Source of the DNA: Oscillospiraceae bacterium
GTDB lineage: Bacteria; Bacillota_A; Clostridia; Saccharofermentanales; Saccharofermentanaceae
NCBI GenBank assembly: GCA_902803365.1
Contig: CADCPU010000327.1
Coordinates: 1-5,701, forward strand
DNA: 5,701 nucleotides
Direction of reading: 5' to 3'
The position numbers and the translations under genes were made by a program. Under the pieces are notes generated by a model, which saw only the letters and a program-made list of their open reading frames with translations, was not told the DNA's origin and searched no databases. This document shows positions 1-5,701 of this stretch, piece by piece. Within the stretch, counting starts at the first letter, position 1. Each line of letters opens with the position of its first letter.

Positions 1-585
1 AGTGATAAAGAGTACTCCCGTTATAAGGACTGTCGCAAAGTACGACAGAGTGATATCGATCTTGGTGATGTACTGGATAAGAAGTACAGTCGGGAAGAGC
101 AAAGCAGCGGATGTGACAGGAAGTCCGCGATATTCCTTGTTCGCGCCTGTTCCGCCTTCCTTTCTTCTCTCTGCCTCAAGGCAGTTAAAGTAAGCAAGTC
201 TGATCAATGCGGCAAGAACATAGAAAACAAGTACCGCATAAAGAGCAAGATGGACACATCTTGTCGTAAGACTTGTGGGATTGACGCCCTGGATCATCTC
301 TGACAGGCGCATCATGCTGACACCGATACTTGCCGGCAATACGCCGAAAGCAACAAGGTCAGCCAATGAATCGATCTGGATACCGAAGTTTATCTCCATC
401 TCGGTGCGATTCTTCTTGGTCCTAGCGACCTTGCCGTCAAATGCATCGCATAAACCGGAGAACAAAAGGAAGAACATTCCGATAAATGGGTGACCGCCAC
501 CGCTCAGGCAACTGAATATACCGATGCCCGCAGATATCAATGATAAATATGTCAGCCAAACTGTGTAGTCGTAGTAACCGATCAA
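1..585 (-). CDS. pssA: CDP-alcohol phosphatidyltransferase, probably CDP-diacylglycerol--serine O-phosphatidyltransferase (3' end cut by window)
   Basis: Integral membrane enzyme that probably joins CDP-diacylglycerol and L-serine to give phosphatidylserine and CMP, the first step towards phosphatidylethanolamine. The visible 195 codons carry the full family signature: Asp47, Asp50-Gly51, Ala54-Arg55, Gly68, Asp72 and Asp76, which bind the metal and the CDP group. The Arg55-Gly68 spacing is about 12 residues rather than the more usual 8, a variant I associate from memory with clostridial PssA proteins. Hydrophobic stretches lie at about 8-28, 33-46, 74-90 and 110-130, and a later conserved RGLP motif is followed by another hydrophobic stretch. 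The start is TTG at 585-583: an AGGGGAG ribosome site sits 8 bases upstream, an in-frame TAA lies 13 codons upstream, and no ATG or GTG falls between. It follows a 70-base gap with its own candidate promoter, so it is probably transcribed apart from the sugar genes. Assignment to serine rather than glycerol phosphate or inositol is by overall resemblance. The C-terminus is outside the window. Confidence 0.85.
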   Translation of the reverse strand, partial: MIGYYDYTVWLTYLSLISAGIGIFSCLSGGGHPFIGMFFLLFSGLCDAFDGKVARTKKNRTEMEINFGIQIDSLADLVAFGVLPASIGVSMMRLSEMIQGVNPTSLTTRCVHLALYAVLVFYVLAALIRLAYFNCLEAERRKEGGTGANKEYRGLPVTSAALLFPTVLLIQYITKIDITLSYFATVLITGVLFIT

Positions 586-593
586 GACAGTCT

Positions 594-600
594 CTCCCCT
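594..600 (-). promoter_or_regulatory. Ribosome binding site of pssA that supports the TTG start
   Basis: The minus strand reads AGGGGAG here, 8 bases before the TTG at 585-583. It is the only good Shine-Dalgarno-like sequence in the leader, and it decides the non-ATG start of this gene. Confidence 0.7.
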
Positions 601-618
601 ATTCCCGATTCTTTTTAT

Positions 619-646
619 ATTTTACACATATATGATAAAAGTTCAA
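619..646 (-). promoter_or_regulatory. Candidate sigma-A promoter for pssA
   Basis: On the minus strand a -35-like TTGAAC (641-646) is followed after exactly 16 bases by a -10-like TAAAAT (619-624). These match the consensus at 4 of 6 and 5 of 6 positions. The region is much more AT-rich than the genes around it. Transcription would start near 612, giving a leader of roughly 26 bases that contains the ribosome site. This is an inference from consensus matching; AT-rich gaps give chance matches easily. Confidence 0.45.
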
Positions 647-655
647 AGAACAATT

Positions 656-1372
656 TTACTCATAAAGCTGCTGTGTCTCTTTGGCGTCGAGCCACGCACG
701 CATCGTGTAATAGTCATCAGGTGTCGTGATCTTGATATTCTCATAAGGTCCGTCTACCAGATGAAGGTCGAAGCAGTAATGCTTCATCATCGTACAGGAA
801 TCGATAAAATCTGTCCTGTTCTCGGCCAAGGCCTTGGTATGTGCCTCAAGGATATTACCGAGGATAAAGCTCTGAGGAGCCTTGGCAACTCTCGAGCAGG
901 AGCGCTCCGGAACCATATCGATCATCTCATGATCGTCTACGACGAGGATAGTCTCCTTTACGACCGATGTCGTGATCGCAGAGCCGTACTGCTTTACGGA
1001 AGCAATGTTGTCACTTATGAGCTTCTCGTTGATCATCGGTCTTACACCGTCATGGATCAATACGACAGAATCTTTACCGCCGATCCTTGAAGCCTCCTTA
1101 AGGCCGTTATATATCGACAGCTGACCGGTACTTCCGCCGGGAACGACGGATTTTACCTTCTCGATCCTGTACTTATAGATAAGTTCTTTCATATAGTCGA
1201 TGTAATCTTCTTTGCAGGCAATGACGATGGCATCGATCTGCTCGTGCTTCTCAAAATGCTCAAGCGTATAAATGATTATCGGCTTGCCGTGTATCTCGAG
1301 GAACTGCTTCGGGATATCCTTGGTCTTCATTCTCTGGCCGCTTCCGCCTGCAAAAATCACCGCAATATTCAT
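656..1372 (-). CDS. IspD/TarI-family cytidylyltransferase, likely making a CDP-alditol or related CDP-linked precursor
   Basis: A 238-residue single-domain nucleotidyltransferase, normal length for the family. It transfers CMP from CTP to a phosphorylated polyol: ribitol 5-phosphate in TarI, methylerythritol 4-phosphate in IspD. Visible motifs are the N-terminal CTP loop AGGSGQRM (8-15), PKQF with Lys22 (21-24), the GG motif at 79-80, HDGVRP (107-112) with the metal-binding Asp108, APQSF in the second half, and ENIKITTP near 211-218 with Lys214. The Arg that follows the GG motif in IspD and TarI (GGxxR) appears to be Gly83 here. As I remember it, the sequence is closest to the streptococcal and clostridial IspD2/TarI-like group of capsule loci rather than housekeeping IspD. 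It starts 10 bases after the SDR gene, with an AAGGGTGAG ribosome site that overlaps that gene's stop codon, so the two are probably coupled. Context favours a surface-polymer role over isoprenoid synthesis. The exact substrate cannot be read from the sequence. Confidence 0.85.
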   Translation of the reverse strand: MNIAVIFAGGSGQRMKTKDIPKQFLEIHGKPIIIYTLEHFEKHEQIDAIVIACKEDYIDYMKELIYKYRIEKVKSVVPGGSTGQLSIYNGLKEASRIGGKDSVVLIHDGVRPMINEKLISDNIASVKQYGSAITTSVVKETILVVDDHEMIDMVPERSCSRVAKAPQSFILGNILEAHTKALAENRTDFIDSCTMMKHYCFDLHLVDGPYENIKITTPDDYYTMRAWLDAKETQQLYE

Positions 1373-1382
1373 AGTCTCACCC

Positions 1383-2408
1383 TTATCTGTTGATCTTCAT
1401 GTCTTCGATCAGGACATTGAACATATCCTTAAGTCCGAGGCGCGGACTCCAGCCAAGACCTTGAAGCCTTGAAGTATCAAGGTTCATGCAAAGCGTAGGA
1501 GCGTAGCCCGTATTGCCGGATTCGTCGAGTTGGACTTCGACCTTTATTCCGGACTTCTCGTCAGCCACAAGTTCTGCCATCTCATAGATCGAACAATATG
1601 TGGCTTCGTTAGCTGCATTATACGCAAGACCGCTCTGTCCCTTCAAGAGCACCGTGAGGATCGCGGTGACCGCATCTCCAAGGTAGAGGTAGCAGCGCTT
1701 TGTCTTGCCGAGTGTCTTTAAGATGATATTCGTCTTCTCGATAGAGCATCTTGCAAACTGCGCGAAAACGCGGTTGTCATCATATCTTACGCCAGGACCG
1801 AATGTCTGGGTAAGCCTTACGGAACATACGGGTATGCCGGAATCCGTATTTGCTGATACGCAGAGGTTCTCACCCATCCTCTTACTCTCGGGATAACAGC
1901 TTCTCGTAGACATTGAATCAAGATAGCTCGGTGAATCCTCCGAGATCTTGCGATCGTCAGGCGGACAGCCGTAGATCTCCATAGTAGACAGATATGCCAT
2001 CATCTTTACCGGGTTAGCCTTCGCAAGTTCCAGAACATGCTGTGTTCCGTTAACCGCAGTAAGGATTATCTCTCTCGGTCTTTCAACGAACGCCTTGCTG
2101 TCTGTTACGCTTGCGCCGTGGATGATATAGTCGATGCCCATATCCTTGATATCAAAGGTCTCGACATCACCGACGATAAAGTCGATCTTGCTGATGTCAT
2201 ATCCTTCGAATGCCTTTGCGGCACGCTCCTGACTTCTTACAAGTGCATAGAGCTTAACGTTGTCGACATAAGTGATAAGCGCCTTGATGATCATCTTTCC
2301 GATAAGTCCTGTAGCACCGGTAACGAAGATGGTCTTGCCCTCAAAGGCACTGAGATCCATTGAAGCGTTTATGCCTTCAAGGCACTGCTGTTCGTATCTA
2401 AGATCCAT
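1383..2408 (-). CDS. Extended SDR, NAD-dependent epimerase/dehydratase family, nucleotide-sugar type
   Basis: A 341-residue Rossmann-fold enzyme expected to act in the cytoplasm on a nucleotide-linked sugar as epimerase, dehydratase or reductase. Visible elements are the NAD(P)-binding loop GATGLIG (31-37), an acidic strand end at Asp81 in VGDVE, HGAS (97-100), STMEIYG (141-147) with Thr142 at the catalytic Ser/Thr position, and YPESK (172-176), the YxxxK motif with catalytic Tyr172 and Lys176. The C-terminal substrate half ends in a typical LGWSPRLGLKDMF segment. The reading frame is open to an ATG at 2498. I chose the ATG at 2408 because it clears the rfbC stop by 16 bases, has GGGG 7 bases upstream, and leaves a usual short lead before the Rossmann fold. 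It sits directly before the cytidylyltransferase gene, a pairing that suggests the two make one CDP-linked compound. The precise reaction is unknown; GalE-like epimerase is the main alternative. Confidence 0.85.
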   Translation of the reverse strand: MDLRYEQQCLEGINASMDLSAFEGKTIFVTGATGLIGKMIIKALITYVDNVKLYALVRSQERAAKAFEGYDISKIDFIVGDVETFDIKDMGIDYIIHGASVTDSKAFVERPREIILTAVNGTQHVLELAKANPVKMMAYLSTMEIYGCPPDDRKISEDSPSYLDSMSTRSCYPESKRMGENLCVSANTDSGIPVCSVRLTQTFGPGVRYDDNRVFAQFARCSIEKTNIILKTLGKTKRCYLYLGDAVTAILTVLLKGQSGLAYNAANEATYCSIYEMAELVADEKSGIKVEVQLDESGNTGYAPTLCMNLDTSRLQGLGWSPRLGLKDMFNVLIEDMKINR

Positions 2409-2424
2409 TTTAATACCCCGATCG

Positions 2425-3027
2425 TCAGAATGAGAAAGTGTCGGATAATCCGAGCCACTTAGTATCTTTTTCGCTGAATGTAAGCTTCGTGCCGTCATCC
2501 ATCACATAACCTTCAGGTGAAGCGGAACCGCTGTACTCACCATTTACACAAGGCCACTCGATGCCGATCTCAGGATCGTTCCATGCAAGACCGCCCTCAT
2601 CGCCCGGATGATAGAAGTCAGTTACCTTGTAGCAGAACTCTGCCGTCTCGCTCAATACGAGGAATCCGTGTGCAAAGCCCTCTGAGATGTAGAACTGCTT
2701 ATGGTTCTCAGCAGAAAGCCTGATGCCGAACCACTTTCCGTATGTCTCGGAATCCTTTCTCAGGTCAACTGCGACGTCGAACACTTCGCCGCTGATAACT
2801 CTGACGAGCTTGCCCTGAGGATACTGCTTCTGGAAGTGAAGTCCTCTGAGGACACCCTTCCTTGACATGGACTGGTTATCCTGAACGAATACCATGTTAA
2901 GTCCTGCCTCAGCCATATCATTCTGGTTATATGTCTCTATAAAATATCCTCTCTCATCACCGTGAACCGTAGGTTCGATAACGTAGAGTCCCTTGATAGG
3001 TGTATTCGTGACTTTAATTTGTCCCAT
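2425..3027 (-). CDS. rfbC: dTDP-4-dehydrorhamnose 3,5-epimerase
   Basis: Cytoplasmic cupin-fold enzyme that inverts C3 and C5 of dTDP-4-keto-6-deoxyglucose, the third step of dTDP-L-rhamnose synthesis; also called RmlC. The 200 residues contain the family hallmarks: HGDERGYFIETY (22-33), QDNQS (49-53), GVLRGLHFQ (58-66) with catalytic base His64, GEVFDVAVDLR (80-90), EGFAHGFLVLS (116-126), FCYKVTDFY (131-139) with the conserved active-site tyrosines, and WNDPEIGIEWP (149-159). The SEKD motif at 185-188 should supply the aspartate partner of the histidine. An insertion of roughly 18 residues between WP and SEKD makes it a little longer than the usual 180-190. The ATG at 3027-3025 lies inside the end of rfbD, with GGAGG 9 bases upstream. 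Its substrate comes from RfbB, which is not in this window, and its product goes to RfbD encoded just before it. Confidence 0.96.
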   Translation of the reverse strand: MGQIKVTNTPIKGLYVIEPTVHGDERGYFIETYNQNDMAEAGLNMVFVQDNQSMSRKGVLRGLHFQKQYPQGKLVRVISGEVFDVAVDLRKDSETYGKWFGIRLSAENHKQFYISEGFAHGFLVLSETAEFCYKVTDFYHPGDEGGLAWNDPEIGIEWPCVNGEYSGSASPEGYVMDDGTKLTFSEKDTKWLGLSDTFSF

Positions 3028-3913
3028 AATCTATTTCCTCCAAATATCTGCTCAATGCATCTTTCCAATCAGGCAGCGGTTCAAATCCGTTAGCCGGAAG
3101 CTTGGACCTGTCCAATCTGGAATTATAAGGTCTCTTTGCCTTCGAAAGTCCGTATTCTGCAGTCGTTACAGGATTGACCTTCGTCTTGAGACCTGCCTGT
3201 CTGTATATCTCACAGGTAAAATCATACCACGAAATGTATCCGCCTTCATTGGTAGCGTGATAATATCCGTACTTATCCGTAAGGAGCATGTCAACGAGAA
3301 GCCTTGCAAGATCATAAGTATAAGTAGGCGTACCGATCTGATCGTTTACTACTCTTACTTCATCATGGCTCCTGCCCACATTGAGCATGGTCTTGATGAA
3401 GTTCTTGCCGTTCTTGCCGAATACCCATGCGATCCTGACGATGAAATACTTGTCGAGTGTAGATGATACGGCAAGCTCGCCCTGAAGCTTACTGTCACCG
3501 TATACATTGATCGGCGCATAGTCCTTGGAATCAGGATCCCAAGGTGTCTCACCGCAACCGTTAAATACGTAGTCCGTACTGATATAGATCATCTTGGCAT
3601 CTACTGCCTTACAAGCTTCGGCGATATTCTTGGTACCCGTGGAGTTAATGGCATAAACCTTCTCCCTGTTCTCCTCATCTTCAGCAGCGTCAACAGCAGT
3701 CCAGGCTGCACAGTGAACGACAACATCAGGCTTGATGCTTCCGATGGCAGAATCGACGCTTGCCTTATCGGTGATGTCCACGCTCGAATATTCGAAGTCG
3801 AACGGAACTTCCGGCAGGATATCGCTTCCTACCGCCTCGATACCTCTCTTGGCCAGTTCGATCATAACGTCGTAACCTAACTGACCGCCAACACCTGTAA
3901 CCAATACTTTCAT
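3014..3913 (-). CDS. rfbD: dTDP-4-dehydrorhamnose reductase
   Basis: Final enzyme of dTDP-L-rhamnose synthesis, also called RmlD. It reduces the 4-keto group of dTDP-4-keto-L-rhamnose with NAD(P)H to give the rhamnose donor used by surface glycosyltransferases. The 299 residues, normal for the family, show GVGGQLG (7-13) for cofactor binding, DITD (46-49), HCAAWTAVDAAE (67-78), STDYVFNG (112-119) with catalytic Thr113, and YGDSK (138-142) with Tyr138 and Lys142. IGTPTYTYDLA in the second half and a C-terminal RPYNSRLD segment are also typical of RfbD. The ATG at 3913-3911 has GAGG 8 bases upstream and begins 24 bases after the membrane-protein gene stops. Its last 14 bases overlap the start of rfbC, which suggests translational coupling. 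The partners rfbA and rfbB are absent from the window and may lie further upstream. Confidence 0.96.
   Translation of the reverse strand: MKVLVTGVGGQLGYDVMIELAKRGIEAVGSDILPEVPFDFEYSSVDITDKASVDSAIGSIKPDVVVHCAAWTAVDAAEDEENREKVYAINSTGTKNIAEACKAVDAKMIYISTDYVFNGCGETPWDPDSKDYAPINVYGDSKLQGELAVSSTLDKYFIVRIAWVFGKNGKNFIKTMLNVGRSHDEVRVVNDQIGTPTYTYDLARLLVDMLLTDKYGYYHATNEGGYISWYDFTCEIYRQAGLKTKVNPVTTAEYGLSKAKRPYNSRLDRSKLPANGFEPLPDWKDALSRYLEEIDYGTN
3037..3041 (-). promoter_or_regulatory. Ribosome binding site of rfbC, inside the rfbD coding sequence
   Basis: The minus strand reads GGAGG here, 9 bases before the rfbC ATG at 3027-3025. It lies within the last codons of rfbD. Ribosomes finishing rfbD would pass directly over this start, which fits coupled production of the two enzymes. 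Confidence 0.75.
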
Positions 3914-3937
3914 ACTATTTACCTCTCAGTATAAAGA

Positions 3938-4264
3938 TCAAATGTAATAAGATAACGACTTGAGGATCTCCCTATATTCAGGTCTCCTCGAGAGTGCGCT
4001 GATTATGTCTCCGATCACCATATCGGTATGGAGATAAACCGCGATCTCCGCGTCGAATTCCTCATTGAGCATAACTGCAGACAGCGTTTGGTTGATCATC
4101 TTGTTGTCCGGGTTATTCTGATTATATTCTTCACTCATCATAAAGTGCTGTATGAGCTTAACCGGAGATACTCCGTTTTCGAGCATATCCATCCATCCTT
4201 GAGCAGCGGCTTCATCGGCATGTCTTCCGAAGATATTCAGATAGAGCCAATCGACATATCCGTA
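3938..4264 (-). repeat. Two DUF4214-like protein repeats at the end of the membrane protein
   Basis: The last 108 residues contain two similar blocks. The first runs from VDWLYLNIFGR to MMSEEYNQN. The second runs from INQTLSAVML to RRPEYREI. Both end in a helix pattern with aliphatic residues followed by S/R-x-E-Y. The first fits the DUF4214 pattern (Y-x-x-x-x-GR, then a short G-x-S turn and SEEY/F). The second lacks the GR motif and is degenerate. The match is by eye and from memory of the family; it has not been tested with a profile. Confidence 0.5.
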
Positions 4265-5701
4265 AGCATCAAAATGCGTGCCTGCGGACGGATAAGCAAC
4301 AAAAGCATTCTCGAGAGCTTCTCCCTTATAGTAGACCCATTCGTTATCGGTAAGCTTGATAAACTTGCTTCCCTTAAGCATCTTGTTCTTTCTTGCATCC
4401 GGTGCCTTGATATCCGAATAGACAAGGTACTCAGAAGCATCGTCTGAAGGATAGCCTCCGCGGACTCTGAGCATAGGCTCGGAAAGCTGGAGGAGCTTTG
4501 CCATCGTCGGATTACCGACATAACATTCCTTGGCACCGGAACCTTCGAACATTGCCCGGGCGAATGCCTGATTCGGGAACTCGGGTTCGATCCTCTTTGC
4601 AGCATAGTTGTAGATGTAATGGACGAATACAAACTGTGTTGCACAAGCAAGTGTTATGACAGTAAGACATGTCTTAAAGTCCTTGCTCTTGGCATAGATC
4701 GCTATCATGCCGATCAGGAGCAGTACAGGGATTATAAAGTGAGCATAGACCGTCTGGCCGTCTGCCCATCTCGTAAACATCATGAAGAACGGGCTCTGAT
4801 CCCTGAACCAGCCTGCAGCTCTGAAAGACTCCTTTTCGATAAGGCTCTTAATAAAGATGATAACGGGAACCGTAAAGAGCACGAGTTCGATAAGTGCTGC
4901 AAATACGCTTCTTTTCGAGACCTTCACAGACTTATAAAGACCGAACGCACCGATGATCACCGATACGGCAAGAAGTTCACCGTAGCTCTGAAGACCGAAG
5001 AATGCGTGAGCAGAATCAGTCGAATAGATATAGGAAAATCCGTGTACGGAATTCTGAAGCGAGATGACTACAGCCTCGGCAGTCATGGCAAGGACTGCGG
5101 TCGAAGCTACACAGAAAAGGAATCTCGCGCTCTTGTTGCCGCTCTCGGACTGTGATCTCTTGATAAGGCGTCTTACGATCTCCGCAAATACGATATAGGC
5201 AATACCGAAGCTCGAGATGCCGATGCACCAGATATTTGTTGCAAGAAGTGCGAAGAATGCACCGATGCCTTCCTTGCTTGCGAGGCTTATCAGGCCCTTC
5301 TTGACCTCAACGAGGTAGACCCTGAGCTGGAATACATAAGACGGGAATCTCCATCCGAACTCGTTTCCGAGTACCGTATAGATAGAATCTGCCGTAAAGA
5401 GCAGGACAGCGAAAGCTGCCAGGAATGATATTACCAGGATGATCTCGTTGATGTCAGATCTTTTGAAGACAAAGCGTCTGATCAAAAGAACGAACAAGAG
5501 CATCGGAAATACGAACAATGTCTTTATGTCAACGACCAGGAGCAGTGCGAACGAGATACCTGCCAGAGTCGTAAAACCTGCCTGATCTCTGCCTTTCTCG
5601 GCAAACCAGGCGTGGCACAGGCAGAATATGCCGAACCAAAGGATGACAGGGATTATCACGCTCGTCGAAAACATATCAAGCGAAAAGCCGAATACGCCTG
5701 C
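3938..5701 (-). CDS. Polytopic membrane protein with outer-face C-terminal domain and DUF4214-like tail, possible GT-C glycosyltransferase (5' end cut by window)
   Basis: 587 C-terminal residues are visible. The frame is open to the right edge, and an ATG at 5674 sits inside a hydrophobic run, so the true start is probably outside the window. About nine hydrophobic segments occupy the first 365 visible residues. Basic loops such as KSVKVSKRS and KSKDFK should face the cytoplasm, which puts the C-terminal 220 residues outside by the positive-inside rule. That part has a soluble domain of about 110 residues and then a tail (about residues 480-587, bases 4264-3938) containing LYLNIFGR, a GVSP turn and SEEY. 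This matches the DUF4214 pattern as I know it, followed by a weaker second copy ending in RPEY. Many membrane passes followed by an outer soluble domain fit GT-C enzymes that use polyprenyl-phosphate sugars, but the diagnostic acidic motif of the first loop would lie outside the window. A polymerase or an uncharacterised surface-polymer protein is also possible. It precedes rfbD by 24 bases. Confidence 0.6.
   Translation of the reverse strand, partial: AGVFGFSLDMFSTSVIIPVILWFGIFCLCHAWFAEKGRDQAGFTTLAGISFALLLVVDIKTLFVFPMLLFVLLIRRFVFKRSDINEIILVISFLAAFAVLLFTADSIYTVLGNEFGWRFPSYVFQLRVYLVEVKKGLISLASKEGIGAFFALLATNIWCIGISSFGIAYIVFAEIVRRLIKRSQSESGNKSARFLFCVASTAVLAMTAEAVVISLQNSVHGFSYIYSTDSAHAFFGLQSYGELLAVSVIIGAFGLYKSVKVSKRSVFAALIELVLFTVPVIIFIKSLIEKESFRAAGWFRDQSPFFMMFTRWADGQTVYAHFIIPVLLLIGMIAIYAKSKDFKTCLTVITLACATQFVFVHYIYNYAAKRIEPEFPNQAFARAMFEGSGAKECYVGNPTMAKLLQLSEPMLRVRGGYPSDDASEYLVYSDIKAPDARKNKMLKGSKFIKLTDNEWVYYKGEALENAFVAYPSAGTHFDAYGYVDWLYLNIFGRHADEAAAQGWMDMLENGVSPVKLIQHFMMSEEYNQNNPDNKMINQTLSAVMLNEEFDAEIAVYLHTDMVIGDIISALSRRPEYREILKSLSYYI

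Noticed and set aside
275..493. Plus-strand open frames within the first 500 bases.
   Set aside because: They are antisense to pssA, whose minus-strand frame carries the complete CDP-alcohol phosphatidyltransferase signature.
636..660. Possible terminator after the cytidylyltransferase gene: GTTC and GAAC around a TTT loop, followed by TTTT on the minus strand.
   Set aside because: The core stem is only 4 base pairs with a 3-base loop, and the outer A/T pairing needs a bulge. It is too weak to call, and it overlaps the candidate -35 box.
632..1090. Plus-strand open frame of 152 codons.
   Set aside because: It lies almost wholly antisense to the cytidylyltransferase, has no recognisable domain, and its composition is that of an opposite-strand shadow.
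2409..2498. Upstream extension of the SDR gene by 30 codons to an ATG at 2498.
   Set aside because: It would overlap rfbC by 74 bases, the added residues do not resemble an SDR N-terminus, and the ATG at 2408 has a better position and a ribosome site.
4619..5155. Plus-strand open frame of 178 codons, the longest on that strand.
   Set aside because: It is antisense to the membrane-protein gene, is rich in charged residues and cysteines as expected of the reverse of hydrophobic codons, and shows no motif or family resemblance.
5645..5674. ATG at 5674 as the true start of the membrane protein.
   Set aside because: The frame stays open to the window edge with hydrophobic codons before it, and no ribosome site precedes the ATG, so the gene is better treated as cut by the edge.

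Overview
The window looks like a stretch of a Clostridia-type (Firmicutes) chromosome. The evidence is purine-rich Shine-Dalgarno sites before the starts, one TTG start, mid-range GC by eye, and proteins that read like Lachnospiraceae/Oscillospiraceae homologues. This lineage call rests on general resemblance, not on a search.

Every real gene lies on the minus strand, so the biological order runs from high to low coordinates. First is the C-terminal part of a large polytopic membrane protein (5701-3938, cut by the right edge), with a membrane half and an outer-face tail ending in DUF4214-like repeats. Next come rfbD (3913-3014) and rfbC (3027-2425), which share 14 bases. They encode the last two enzymes of dTDP-L-rhamnose synthesis in the order reductase then 3,5-epimerase. 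Then follow an extended SDR of the NAD-dependent epimerase/dehydratase type (2408-1383) and an IspD/TarI-family cytidylyltransferase (1372-656). These five genes are separated by 24 bases, a 14-base overlap, 16 bases and 10 bases, so they are probably one transcript. The start of that transcript lies outside the window to the right.

A 70-base gap (586-655) holds a plausible sigma-A promoter. It drives a CDP-alcohol phosphatidyltransferase, most likely phosphatidylserine synthase (585 to beyond position 1, cut by the left edge).

Read together, the five-gene run is the end of a cell-surface polysaccharide locus. It makes dTDP-L-rhamnose, probably makes a second CDP-activated building block (an alditol or modified sugar) through the cytidylyltransferase/SDR pair, and has a membrane protein that may be a GT-C-type glycosyltransferase. 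The pssA gene seems to be a separate housekeeping unit. I see no RNA genes, CRISPR arrays, insertion sequences, attachment sites or origins. I see no convincing wholly new system. The most unusual item is the DUF4214-like tail on the membrane protein, followed by the uncertain product of the cytidylyltransferase/SDR pair.
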